Assembly (NCBI RefSeq): GCF_000718775.1
Contig: NZ_JOCB01000009.1
Location: 143,363-207,362 of the forward strand
Length of the DNA: 64,000 nucleotides
From: Streptomyces sp. NRRL S-31
GTDB lineage: Bacteria; Actinomycetota; Actinomycetes; Streptomycetales; Streptomycetaceae
Direction of reading: 5' to 3'
Positions within the stretch are counted from its first letter, which is position 1. Each line of letters opens with the position of its first letter. The notes beneath the pieces are model-generated. The model saw only the letters and a program-made list of their open reading frames with translations. It did not search any database and was not told where the DNA came from. Below, piece by piece: positions 7,427-14,893 of this stretch. The position numbers were made by a program, and so were the translations under genes.

Positions 7427-8110
7427 TCACGCGGTGAAGCGGCCGGTGCGTTTGATCTCCGGGTAGTCGGTCGTCGCCCCGTCCAGTTCCAGGGCGCGCA
7501 CCAGCCGCAGCTGGTCCTGGGTGTTGACCACCCAGCCGATGATCCGCAGCCCGGACGCGCGCGCGTGCTCGACGGTCTCCAGGGTGAGCCGGCGGATGTT
7601 CAGACACACCGTCGCGGCACCCACCGCGACCGCGCGGTCCACCACGTCGGTGCCGTACCGGCTCGCGATCAGCGCGGTGCGCACGCCGGGCACCAGCCGC
7701 GCGATCTCGGCGACCGCCTCGTCGTGGAACGAGGAGACCTCCACCCGCGTGGTCAGGTCCCGCGCGCGCATCACCTCGGCCAGCGCGCGCGCCGCCGCCA
7801 CGTCCTTGATCTCGGCCTGCAACGGCGCGCGTACCGCCTCCAGCACCTCCTCGAACACCGGCACGCGCTCCCCGCGGCCCGCGTCCAGGGCACGCAGCTC
7901 CGCGAGGGTCTTCTCGGCGACCGGTCCGGAGCCGTCGGTCGTACGGTCCACCTCCGCATCGTGCATGACGACCAGGGCGCCGTCCTTGCTCAGGTGCAGA
8001 TCGAGTTCGATCAGGTCCAGGCCGGCCCGCTGCGCGGCGAGGAAGGAACGGAGGGTGTTCTCGGGCTCGACGCCCATGACCCCGCGGTGACCGATGGTAA
8101 GGAAGTTCAA
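7427..8110 (-). CDS. Glycerophosphodiester phosphodiesterase
   Basis: 227 residues. Family motifs: GHRG and PENT at residues 8-19 (substrate and metal site), ELDLHLSKDG (metal-binding Glu/Asp), HDAEVDRTTDGSG (catalytic His), AEIK (metal/phosphate) and VNT near the C-terminus. It hydrolyses glycerophosphodiesters to sn-glycerol 3-phosphate and an alcohol in a TIM barrel. There is no signal peptide, so the enzyme is cytoplasmic, unlike secreted GlpQ. The start is a TTG at 8110, the only plausible initiator right before the first strand; a GGAAG lies about 12 bases upstream, which is far. Convergent with the GNAT gene. Confidence 0.88.
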   Translation of the reverse strand: MNFLTIGHRGVMGVEPENTLRSFLAAQRAGLDLIELDLHLSKDGALVVMHDAEVDRTTDGSGPVAEKTLAELRALDAGRGERVPVFEEVLEAVRAPLQAEIKDVAAARALAEVMRARDLTTRVEVSSFHDEAVAEIARLVPGVRTALIASRYGTDVVDRAVAVGAATVCLNIRRLTLETVEHARASGLRIIGWVVNTQDQLRLVRALELDGATTDYPEIKRTGRFTA

Positions 8111-8440
8111 GGTTCAACTCGCTTCCGTCGACGGCGGATCGGCGACGCGCGGACCGACGGACCCGTGCGGGACGTCGTCGTCCACGCGGCAAGGCCGCAG
8201 CCTAATGGCCGTGCCGAGCGTTGAACCCGTGGCTGCGCCGGGCATTCGGGGACCGGGGCAAGTGCCCGTTGGCCGGTATGCGTCCTGGCTGTCACCCTCC
8301 CGTGGGCGAGTCCTCCACGCCCTTGACCGACCGGACCGCCGCCGCGCGAGCGTTCCGGGCCGTTGGCGGAAGTGAGCGCCGTCACGGTTTGCCACAGGAA
8401 AAACATCGGTGACCAAGGGGATCGACAGAATAATTTCCCG
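8111..8440. other. Non-coding gap between divergent genes
   Basis: About 330 bp between the glycerophosphodiesterase start and the DUF6421 promoter. It becomes noticeably less GC-rich towards 8400-8440. I see no gene, terminator or clear promoter for the minus-strand gene. Confidence 0.5.
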
Positions 8441-8479
8441 AGCAAGCTCTTGCTGGGAGAAACCGGGTATGCATACGGT
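8441..8479 (+). promoter_or_regulatory. Promoter and inverted repeats upstream of the DUF6421 operon
   Basis: TTGCTG (8450-8455) and TACGGT (8474-8479) with an 18-bp spacer form a plausible vegetative promoter. It overlaps two palindromes: AGCAAG-CT-CTTGCT (8441-8454) over the -35 and GTATGCATAC (8467-8476) over the -10. A GGGTAT at 8465-8470 could alternatively be a stress-sigma -10, but no matching -35 is evident. Confidence 0.5.
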
Positions 8480-8515
8480 GTCCATACGCGAGGTTCTCCC
8501 GTGGAGGATGGGGTC

Positions 8516-9913
8516 ATGACGGAAATTCTTGTGCAGGCGACCGCGGAGGAGCAGGTTCCTTCGCTGACCAGGGTGGTTGAGCATCCGGCCTGGACCGTGC
8601 TCAAGGATGCCGTGGAGCAGATCCGGCCATGGCAGGCGAAGGACGGATCGATAGACCTCGACGCCGAGGGGGCCCCGTCGCGGGCCGAGGCCGTGGCGGC
8701 CGTCGAGCGTGTCGCCGGCGCCGTCGAGCGGCTCTCCCCGCTGCTCCCGCACGACACCGCCTACCACCAGGCCCTCGTGAAGGACCTGCGCCGCTGGGCC
8801 GAGGGCGGCTTCGCGGTCCCGGACTTCCTGGACTCCCTGCTGGCCTTCCAGCCCGCTGCGAACCGCGCGGACGGCCTCCAGCACCTGGTCGTCTTCCCGA
8901 TGTACACGCAGAACGGCAATCCGGACCGCAACCTGGAGGCGGTCGTGCTGCGCATGGTCTGGCCGGACTGGCTGGCCGAGCTGGAGCGCACCCGCTACGA
9001 CAACCCGCTGTTCTGCGGCATCACCTTCGAGGACTTCACCTCCGGCTACGACACCAACTCCGCCGTCCTCTTCCCGGAGACCATCGCCGTCCGTGAGGCG
9101 CCGGAACGTTTCTCCTGGGGTGGCATCTTCTGCGACCGCGAGGCCGCCCGCTTCCGCCGGGTCACCGAGGCCGCCGTCGACATCCTGGGCCTGGAGCTGC
9201 CCGAGGACATCGCCGCGATGGTCCACGACCAGAAGCGCTGCGAAGAGGCCTTCGTGCTCTGGGACATGGTGCACGACCGCACCCACAGCCACGGCGACCT
9301 GCCGTTCGACCCGTTCATGATCAAGCAGCGCCAGCCGTTCTGGATGTACGGCCTGGAGGAGCTGCGCTGCGACCTCACCGCCTTCAAGGAGGCCGTGAAG
9401 CTCCAGGCGGACGGCGTTCCGCAGGCTCGTGACGTGCAGTACGCGGTGCTCTTCGACCGCATGTTCCGCTTCCCGGTCACCGGCGACCGCACCCGCAACT
9501 ACGACGGCCTCGGCGGCCAGCTGCTCTTCGCCTACCTGCACAAGCACGACGTCGTCCGCTGGACGGACAACAAGCTCTCCATCGACTGGGAGCGCGCCCC
9601 GCAGGTCACCAACCAGCTGTGCGCCGAGATCGAGGGCCTCTACAAGGACGGCATCGACCGCCCGAAGCTGGTCCACTGGTTCGCCGGCTACGAGCTGGTC
9701 TCCGCCTACCTCTCCCCGCACCCCGGCTCCAAGTGGGCAAAGGGTCCGGACGCCCTGGACATGACCCTGCCGCCGCGCAAGCTCGTGGACGACGTGCTTC
9801 CGGACGAGTTTCCGCTCAGCATGTTCTATGAGGCATTGTCGAAGAAACTGAAGAACGTGATCGCCTCCACGAAGGGCATCACCGCGGCGGGCGCCGCGCG
9901 GCTCGCCGCGTGA
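8516..9913 (+). CDS. DUF6421-family protein, possibly a metalloenzyme
   Basis: 465 residues, ATG at 8516 with GGAGG nine bases upstream. It is soluble, with no signal peptide or membrane segment. I recognise the Streptomyces DUF6421 family, whose function is unknown. A histidine-rich core stands out: H253-D-R-T-H257-S-H259, followed 24 residues after H257 by E281-E282-L-R-C-D286. An HxxxH pair followed by a Glu about 25 residues on resembles the gluzincin zinc site (HEXXH...E), with Asp in place of the first Glu; this is inference. Downstream are an SDR dehydrogenase and a PLP aldolase in tight succession, so all three probably serve one pathway. Confidence 0.75.
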   Translation: MTEILVQATAEEQVPSLTRVVEHPAWTVLKDAVEQIRPWQAKDGSIDLDAEGAPSRAEAVAAVERVAGAVERLSPLLPHDTAYHQALVKDLRRWAEGGFAVPDFLDSLLAFQPAANRADGLQHLVVFPMYTQNGNPDRNLEAVVLRMVWPDWLAELERTRYDNPLFCGITFEDFTSGYDTNSAVLFPETIAVREAPERFSWGGIFCDREAARFRRVTEAAVDILGLELPEDIAAMVHDQKRCEEAFVLWDMVHDRTHSHGDLPFDPFMIKQRQPFWMYGLEELRCDLTAFKEAVKLQADGVPQARDVQYAVLFDRMFRFPVTGDRTRNYDGLGGQLLFAYLHKHDVVRWTDNKLSIDWERAPQVTNQLCAEIEGLYKDGIDRPKLVHWFAGYELVSAYLSPHPGSKWAKGPDALDMTLPPRKLVDDVLPDEFPLSMFYEALSKKLKNVIASTKGITAAGAARLAA

Positions 9914-9951
9914 GCGACGGCCTTCAGAACAGGGTTCAAGAGGGGAAGAAC

Positions 9952-10701
9952 ATGGTGGGGAACAGGTCTCTCAGTGGTGCGGTGATCGCGGTGGCCGGCG
10001 CGGGCGGTCCCGCCGGGCACGCCACGCTGGTCCGGCTCGCCGAGGCGGGCGCGGTAGTCGTCGGCGCCGACAACAACCCCGAGCGCCTGGCGGAGGCCGT
10101 CGACGCGGCCCGCTACGCCGGCGGCGGTGCCACGGTCACCGGCGAGACCGTCGACCTGCTCGACCTGGGGTCCTCGCGCGACTGGGCCGCGCGTATCGAG
10201 AAGGACCACGGCCGGATCGACGGTGTGGTCCACCTCGTGGGCGGCTGGCGCGGCAGCGCCGGCTTCGCCGAGACCGACCTCGCCGACTGGGACCTGCTGG
10301 AGAAGCTGCTCGTCCGCACCGTCCAGCACACCTCCCTCGCCTTCTTCGACGCCCTCCAGCGCAGCGACCGCGGCCGGTACGTGCTCATCAGCGCCGCCGG
10401 CGCGTCGAAGCCGACCGCGGGCAACGCGGCGTACTCCGCGGCCAAGGCCGCGGCGGAGGCCTGGACGCTCGCGATGGCCGACGGCTTCCGCAAGGCCGGG
10501 GGCGAGTCGGGCCCGCGCTCGGCGGCTGCGATCCTGGTGGTCAAGGCGCTGGTGCACGACGCGATGCGCGCCGAACGCCCCAACGCGAAGTTCGCGGGCT
10601 TCACGGACGTCAAGGACCTGGCCGAGGCCGTCGAGAACGTCTGGCACAAGCCCGCCGCCGAAGTGAACGGAAACCGTCTGTGGCTGACCGAGAAGCCGTG
10701 A
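9952..10701 (+). CDS. Short-chain dehydrogenase/reductase (SDR)
   Basis: 249 residues. It has a Rossmann nucleotide loop AGAGGPAGHATL near residue 14, a central strand VVHLVGGW in place of NNAG, and the active site: Ser in YVLISAAGA and the Y-S-A-A-K pair in NAAYSAAKAAAE. I prefer the ATG at 9952, preceded by GAGGGGAAG. A GTG at 9910 that overlaps the DUF6421 stop is in frame but would add a 14-residue tail with no homology to SDRs. NAD(P)-dependent oxidation of a hydroxyl is expected; the substrate is unknown. The gene is second in the DUF6421 operon, and its stop overlaps the aldolase start. Confidence 0.85.
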   Translation: MVGNRSLSGAVIAVAGAGGPAGHATLVRLAEAGAVVVGADNNPERLAEAVDAARYAGGGATVTGETVDLLDLGSSRDWAARIEKDHGRIDGVVHLVGGWRGSAGFAETDLADWDLLEKLLVRTVQHTSLAFFDALQRSDRGRYVLISAAGASKPTAGNAAYSAAKAAAEAWTLAMADGFRKAGGESGPRSAAAILVVKALVHDAMRAERPNAKFAGFTDVKDLAEAVENVWHKPAAEVNGNRLWLTEKP

Positions 10702-11768
10702 ACCACGCCGAGACCGACGCGCACCGCCATCACGACCCGCGCGTCCGCGGCTTCGCCAGCGACAACTACGCCGGAGCCCACCCCGAGGTGCTGGCCGCCC
10801 TGGCCCTGGCCAACGGCGGCCACCAGGTGGCGTACGGCGAGGACGACTACACCGAGCACCTCCAGGGCATCATCCGCGGCCACTTCGGTGCCACCGCGGA
10901 GGCCTTCCCGGTCTTCAACGGCACGGGCGCCAACGTGGTGGCGCTCCAGGCCGTCACCGACCGCTGGGGCGCGGTGATCTGCGCCGAGAGCGCGCACATC
11001 AACGTGGACGAGGGCGGTGCGCCCGAGCACATGGCCGGGCTGAAGCTGCTCACCGTGCCCACGCCCGACGGCAAGCTCACCCCGGAGCTGATCGACCGGC
11101 AGGCCTGGGGCTGGGAGGACGAGCACCGGGCCATGCCGCAGGTGGTGTCGATCACCCAGTCCACCGAGCTGGGCACCCTCTACACGCCCGAGGAGATCCG
11201 CGCGATCTGCGAGCACGCCCACGCGCACGGCATGCGGGTGCACCTGGACGGCTCCCGGATAGCCAACGCAGCCGCCTCCCTGGGCGTGCCCATGCGGACG
11301 TTCACCGCCGACGCCGGCGTGGACATCCTCTCGCTGGGCGGCACGAAGAACGGCGCGGTGTTCGGCGAGGCGGTCGTCGTCATCGACCAGGACGCGGTGC
11401 GGAACATGAAGCACCTGCGGAAGATGTCGATGCAGCTGGCCTCCAAGATGCGCTTCGTCTCCGTGCAGCTGGAGGCCCTGCTCGCCAAGGACCTGTGGCT
11501 GCGCAACGCCCGCCACGCGAACGAGATGGCCCAGCGGCTCGCCGAGGGCGTCCGCGCGGTGCACGGCGTGGAGATCGTCCACCCGGTCCAGGCCAACGCC
11601 GTCTTCGCCCGGCTGCCGCACGACGTGGCCGAGCGGCTGCGCGAGCGGTTCCGGTTCTACTTCTGGGACGAGTCCGCCGGTGTGGTGCGCTGGATGTGCT
11701 CCTTCGACACCACGGAGGACGACGTCGACACGTTCGTGGCCGCCCTGAAGGAAGAGATGGCCCACTGA
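10698..11768 (+). CDS. Threonine aldolase family PLP enzyme (low-specificity, beta-eliminating lyase fold)
   Basis: 356 residues from GTG at 10698, which overlaps the SDR stop (GTGA) and has GAGAAG just upstream. Fold-type I features: FASDNYAGAHPEVL at the N-terminus, a glycine-rich turn FNGTGANV that cradles the PLP phosphate, HLDGSRIANAA (the Asp that pairs with the pyridine nitrogen), and the Schiff-base lysine in SLGGTKNG. This family splits beta-hydroxy-alpha-amino acids such as threonine or allo-threonine into glycine and an aldehyde. Its coupling to an SDR and DUF6421 suggests a dedicated hydroxy-amino-acid pathway rather than general threonine breakdown (inference). Confidence 0.88.
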   Translation: MNHAETDAHRHHDPRVRGFASDNYAGAHPEVLAALALANGGHQVAYGEDDYTEHLQGIIRGHFGATAEAFPVFNGTGANVVALQAVTDRWGAVICAESAHINVDEGGAPEHMAGLKLLTVPTPDGKLTPELIDRQAWGWEDEHRAMPQVVSITQSTELGTLYTPEEIRAICEHAHAHGMRVHLDGSRIANAAASLGVPMRTFTADAGVDILSLGGTKNGAVFGEAVVVIDQDAVRNMKHLRKMSMQLASKMRFVSVQLEALLAKDLWLRNARHANEMAQRLAEGVRAVHGVEIVHPVQANAVFARLPHDVAERLRERFRFYFWDESAGVVRWMCSFDTTEDDVDTFVAALKEEMAH

Positions 11769-11808
11769 CACGCGCTTATGCATAGGTATGCGGTCACCTG
11801 AAAAATCA

Positions 11809-11838
11809 TTGACGCTCGGGTGATCGTATTCCTATGCT
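11809..11838 (+). promoter_or_regulatory. Strong vegetative promoter of the transglutaminase-like gene
   Basis: TTGACG (11809-11814), an 18-bp spacer and TATGCT (11833-11838) form a near-consensus housekeeping promoter. The ATG lies eight bases after the -10, so transcription should begin at or beside the start codon (leaderless). Confidence 0.75.
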
Positions 11839-11846
11839 CTGCGGGC

Positions 11847-12437
11847 ATGGAGCCGATCCAGAACACAGCGGATCTTTCGGCCTACTTGGCCGCCGACGAG
11901 GCCGTCGACCACCATCACCCAGTGGTCCGCGAGACGGCCGCCCGCCTTGCCGTAGAGGTCGCCGACTCGTATGAATATGCGAGGGCCGCCTATGAGTTCG
12001 TCCGGGACGCCATCCCGCACTCCGCGGACTCGGGCGACCTCCGCGTCCCCTGGCGCGCCTCCGACGTGCTGACCCTGCGCACGGGCGTCTGCCACGCCAA
12101 GTCCCATGCCCTGGCCGCTCTGTTGCGGGCCGAGGACATCCCGACCGCCCTGTGCTACCAGCACCTCATCGACGACGGGGGCCGACGCGTGGTCCACGGG
12201 CTGGTCGCCGTCCGCTTCCATGGTGCCTGGCACCGGCAGGACCCCCGTGGCAACAAGCCGGGCGTCGACGCCCGGTTCTCCCTGGACGGCGAGCGGCTGG
12301 CCTGGGTACCGGACCCCGCCGCCGGGGAGGCGGACCATCCCGTTCTGTACGCCGAGCCCCATCCGGCCGTCCTCGCCGCCCTGCGCGCCGCCCCCGACCG
12401 GGCGCACCTGAGCCGGACCCTTCCGGACAGCCTCTGA
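11847..12437 (+). CDS. Transglutaminase-like cysteine hydrolase
   Basis: 196 residues. The transglutaminase/protease-like core is visible: the catalytic Cys in TGVCHAKSHALAALLRA, a His in VHGLVAVRFHGAW and an Asp in RQDPRG, in the expected order and spacing. It has no signal peptide, so it acts in the cytoplasm. Short actinobacterial members of this superfamily are peptide or amide hydrolases of unknown target. The ATG at 11847 has no ribosome site and sits eight bases from a strong -10, so it is very likely translated from a leaderless message. A perfect 30-bp hairpin follows the stop. It may extend the upstream metabolic operon functionally, but it has its own promoter. Confidence 0.82.
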   Translation: MEPIQNTADLSAYLAADEAVDHHHPVVRETAARLAVEVADSYEYARAAYEFVRDAIPHSADSGDLRVPWRASDVLTLRTGVCHAKSHALAALLRAEDIPTALCYQHLIDDGGRRVVHGLVAVRFHGAWHRQDPRGNKPGVDARFSLDGERLAWVPDPAAGEADHPVLYAEPHPAVLAALRAAPDRAHLSRTLPDSL

Positions 12438-12506
12438 AGCGCGGCCGGTGGACCGGGCGGGCGGCGGCCCGGTCGCCCGGGGCGGAGGTCCGCCCGGAAT
12501 CCCGGC

Positions 12507-12570
12507 CCAGGTCCTGGCGTCGCACTCCCGCCGTCCGCCCGGACGGCGGGAGTGCGACGCCAGGACCTGG
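12507..12570. terminator. Perfect 30-bp hairpin between convergent genes
   Basis: The arms 12507-12536 and 12541-12570 are exact reverse complements (each begins or ends with CCAGGTCCTGGCG...), with a four-base loop GCCC. It lies 70 bp after the transglutaminase stop and 12 bp before the plsC-like stop, so it can end transcription from both sides. There is no U-tract, as is usual in Streptomyces. Confidence 0.85.
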
Positions 12571-12581
12571 TGCCGTCGGCC

Positions 12582-13310
12582 TCAGTGCGCCTCGGCCGCG
12601 CGCAGTTGTTCGACCGTCGGCGCCGCGCCGCCCAGGTGCGCGGGCAGCCACCAGGAGTCCTCCAGACCCCTGGGCCGCCCCGGGTAGGCGCGCTGGGCGG
12701 CGTCCAGGAGTTCCTGGACGCGCTCGCGCAGCCGCCGGGTGATGGCACCGGCGTACTGGTCCCGGGGTGCCTCCACCGCCTCGCCTACGCGGATGGTGAC
12801 GGGCAGGTGGCTGCGCCTGAAGTTGCGGGGGTGCCCCTTCGTCCAGAGCCGCTGCGTGCCCCACACCGCCATCGGGATCAGCGGGACGCCCGCCTCCTGG
12901 GCCAGCCGGGCCGCACCGGACTTGAAGCTCTTCAGCGTGAACGACTGCGAGATCGTGGCCTCCGGGAACACCCCGATGACCTCACCGGAGCGCAGCGAGC
13001 CCAGCGCGTGCTCGTACGCCGCCTCGCCCTGCGCGCGGTTCACCGGGATGTGCTTCATCCCGCGCATGAGTGGCCCGGAGATCCGGTGCCGGAAGACGGA
13101 CTCCTTCGCCATGAAGCGCACCAGGCGCTTCTGCGGCAGCGCGGCCAGACCGTTGAAGATGAAGTCCAGATAGCTGATGTGATTGCTCACCAGCACGGCG
13201 CCGCCCGAGCGCGGGATGTTCTCCGACCCCTGGCAGTCGATCCTCAGGTCCCAGACCTTGAACATCGTCTTGGCGAAACCGATGACGGGACGGTAGACCA
13301 GCTCTGCCAT
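12582..13310 (-). CDS. 1-acyl-sn-glycerol-3-phosphate acyltransferase (PlsC family)
   Basis: 242 residues. It carries the four acyltransferase blocks: NHISYLD (the HX4D catalytic motif, residues 43-49), a substrate block around KESVFRHRISGPLM, VFPEATIS (block III, glycerol phosphate binding, with Ala for the usual Gly), and VPLIPMAVWG (block IV). It has one hydrophobic stretch and is probably peripheral to the membrane. It esterifies the sn-2 position of lysophosphatidic acid to give phosphatidic acid in phospholipid synthesis. It is monocistronic, with a hairpin on its 3' side. A TACG-x4-CGTA palindrome 50-70 bp upstream may be the operator of a lipid-responsive repressor. Confidence 0.9.
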   Translation of the reverse strand: MAELVYRPVIGFAKTMFKVWDLRIDCQGSENIPRSGGAVLVSNHISYLDFIFNGLAALPQKRLVRFMAKESVFRHRISGPLMRGMKHIPVNRAQGEAAYEHALGSLRSGEVIGVFPEATISQSFTLKSFKSGAARLAQEAGVPLIPMAVWGTQRLWTKGHPRNFRRSHLPVTIRVGEAVEAPRDQYAGAITRRLRERVQELLDAAQRAYPGRPRGLEDSWWLPAHLGGAAPTVEQLRAAEAH

Positions 13311-13362
13311 GGGCGGGGCGGACCCTTTCTGCTCTGCTCGGGGAAGGGGCTCCCGGCGGGAA

Positions 13363-13380
13363 AGTTACGCAGCCGTAGGT
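13363..13380. promoter_or_regulatory. Palindromic operator candidate upstream of the plsC-like gene
   Basis: AGTTACGCAGCCGTAGGT, an imperfect 18-bp palindrome with core TACG-x4-CGTA, followed directly by another TTACGG half-site at 13381. TACG/CGTA palindromes occur upstream of several lipid-synthesis genes in actinomycetes; the binding protein here is unknown. Confidence 0.4.
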
Positions 13381-13632
13381 TTACGGCGTCTCGCAGATCG
13401 TGCCCGAGAAACGAACCGGGAGCCAGCCCTGGCGCCTCGCGGCGGCGAGATCCTCGTCACGTCGGCCTACATCCCACCTCGGATAGCTAAATCCCCTTTC
13501 CTCTGCCCCGAGGCGCCGACGGGAATCTTCGCGGCCCCGTGACCGCTGCTATGGGGGAAGACCGGACCGGTGGCGCTCCCCGACGGGTGCCCGCCGTGGA
13601 CAAGCCGCGCGCGCGGCGGAACGGGAGAGCGG

Positions 13633-13959
13633 GTGCACGGGCGGGACGACGGCAAGCGGCTCGGGGTGGCCGAACTCGGCGCCGAACTGGGGGAGCGCGC
13701 CACCCTGGTGCAGTTCTCCAGCGCCTTCTGCGCGCCCTGCCGGGCCACCCGGCGGGTGCTCGGCGAGGTCGCCGGGATGGTCCCGGGCGTGACCCACGTC
13801 GAGATCGACGCGGAGGCCCATCTGGACCTCGTGCGGGCGCTGGAGATCCTCAAGACGCCCACCGTCCTGGTCCTGGACGCCTGCGGAAGGGTGGTGCGGC
13901 GCGCCACCGGACAGCCGCGCAAGGCCGACGTCATCGCGGCCCTGGCAGCGGCCGTGTGA
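13633..13959 (+). CDS. Thioredoxin-family protein
   Basis: 108 residues from GTG at 13633 with GGGAGA upstream. The thioredoxin fold is visible: strand ATLVQFSS, active-site FCAPC (CxxC around residue 35-38) at the start of the helix, the cis-proline in LKTPTVLVLD, and a C-terminal helix. There is no signal peptide, so it is a cytoplasmic disulfide reductase. A GTG at 13570 is also in frame with a distant GGGGGAAG, but would add a non-conserved Arg/Pro-rich tail. It is followed by a leader peptide and a flavin reductase; both fit redox or sulfur metabolism. The 320 bp before it hold the plsC operator and nothing else I can name. Confidence 0.82.
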   Translation: MHGRDDGKRLGVAELGAELGERATLVQFSSAFCAPCRATRRVLGEVAGMVPGVTHVEIDAEAHLDLVRALEILKTPTVLVLDACGRVVRRATGQPRKADVIAALAAAV

Positions 13960-14006
13960 ACGGCCGCGAGGGGGCCGCGCCTTCGTTTCCGCCCCCCGGA
14001 ACCCGC

Positions 14007-14036
14007 TTGACTGTACGTCCCACCTATCGTCAGTCT
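14007..14036 (+). promoter_or_regulatory. Promoter of the leader peptide-flavin reductase unit
   Basis: TTGACT (14007-14012), 18-bp spacer, CAGTCT (14031-14036); the leader-peptide ATG is six bases downstream, so the transcript is probably leaderless. The flanks form an imperfect inverted repeat (GACTGTACG against CGTCAGTC). Confidence 0.5.
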
Positions 14037-14042
14037 GACCGT

Positions 14043-14123
14043 ATGCCGACCGAACTCCTTCTCTACGGGCGGGTCCACATCGACCTCGCCCGCACCGCGA
14101 GCGCGCGCTGTCCCGTCCGTTGA
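14043..14123 (+). CDS. 26-residue leader peptide (putative cysteine-responsive upstream ORF)
   Basis: A short frame, MPTELLLYGRVHIDLARTASARCPVR in two parts (MPTELLLYGR and VHIDLARTASARCPVR). It matches the pattern R-x-H-[IV]-D-L-x-R-x-A-S-A-x-C of small putative leader peptides found ahead of sulfur-metabolism and flavin-reductase genes in Streptomyces. It starts right after a promoter, so it is probably leaderless, and ends 44 bp before the flavin reductase ATG. Cysteine-containing upstream ORFs in mycobacteria attenuate their downstream genes in response to cysteine. The same logic is inferred here: ribosome behaviour at the Cys codon (residue 23) would control the reductase. Confidence 0.75.
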   Translation: MPTELLLYGRVHIDLARTASARCPVR

Positions 14124-14167
14124 GCACCCGCGACCCCGCTCGTGACCTCCGGCAGAAGGACACCTCC

Positions 14168-14677
14168 ATGACGGCCACACCCGGCCTCGGCACCCCTCGG
14201 CTCGCCTCCCCGGAACTGCTGCGCTCCACCTTCCGCCGGCACGCCGCCGGCGTCGCGGTGATCACGGCGCGCGGTGCCTCCGGACCCGTCGGCTTCACCG
14301 CCACCTCCCTCACCTCCGTCTCCGCCGAGCCGCCGCTGGTCTCCTTCGGCATCGGCACCGGAGCCTCCAGCTGGCCCGCGATCGCCGAGACGGACCACGT
14401 CGGCGTGCACATACTCGGCGAGCACCAGAGCGACCTGGCCGGCACCTTCGCGCGCAGCGGCGCCGACCGCTTCGGCACGCCCACCGCCTGGCGGGAGGGC
14501 CCGGAAGGGGTTCCGGTGCTGGACGACGTGCTCGCCTGGCTGGTCTGCCGGATCGTCGGGCGGGTCCCGGCCGGCGACCACCGGATCGTGCTCGCCGAGG
14601 TGGTCCTCGGCGATTCCTCGGGCACCGGACGCCCGCTCCTCTACCACCAGGGCCGCTTCAACGGGCTGCGGGACTGA
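14168..14677 (+). CDS. Flavin reductase-like FMN-binding protein
   Basis: 169 residues, ATG at 14168 with AAGGAC upstream. The flavin-reductase split-barrel pattern is clear: FRRHAAGVAVITARG, then GFTATSLTSVSAEPPLVSFG (flavin-binding loop), SWPAIAETDHVGVHIL, and a C-terminal LLYHQGRFNGL. Such proteins supply reduced FMN/FAD to two-component monooxygenases, including those that desulfonate organosulfur compounds. The leader peptide immediately upstream points to control by cysteine or sulfur status. No monooxygenase partner is adjacent. Confidence 0.87.
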   Translation: MTATPGLGTPRLASPELLRSTFRRHAAGVAVITARGASGPVGFTATSLTSVSAEPPLVSFGIGTGASSWPAIAETDHVGVHILGEHQSDLAGTFARSGADRFGTPTAWREGPEGVPVLDDVLAWLVCRIVGRVPAGDHRIVLAEVVLGDSSGTGRPLLYHQGRFNGLRD

Positions 14678-14774
14678 TCACCCGCCCCACCTCGGCGGGA
14701 CCGTCGAGTTCCGGTTACGCTGCGTTGCGAAGGTCACAGTTCAAAGCGCTTGCTTAGCGGGCAGGAACTGGGTG

Positions 14775-14795
14775 TACTGACGAGTAATATCTCGT
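14775..14795. promoter_or_regulatory. Overlapping palindromes upstream of etfBA
   Basis: TACT-GACG-AGTA (14775-14786) overlaps ACGAG-TAATAT-CTCGT (14780-14795), about 100 bp before the etfB start. TACTnnnnAGTA palindromes resemble operators of TetR-type regulators of acyl-CoA metabolism (inference); ETF is the electron acceptor of acyl-CoA dehydrogenases. Confidence 0.45.
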
Positions 14796-14893
14796 TCGGA
14801 GCGCGCGGACGCCCCGACCGGGATCGGCCGCTTGAGGCGCCTATGCTGCCTGCAAGAGGCAGCCCGAAATGACGATGCAGTAGGAGAGCCGGC

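Noticed and set aside
8465..8470. SigB-type promoter (GGGTAT) for DUF6421
   Set aside because: No matching GnnT -35 at 14-16 bp; the TTGCTG/TACGGT pair fits better.
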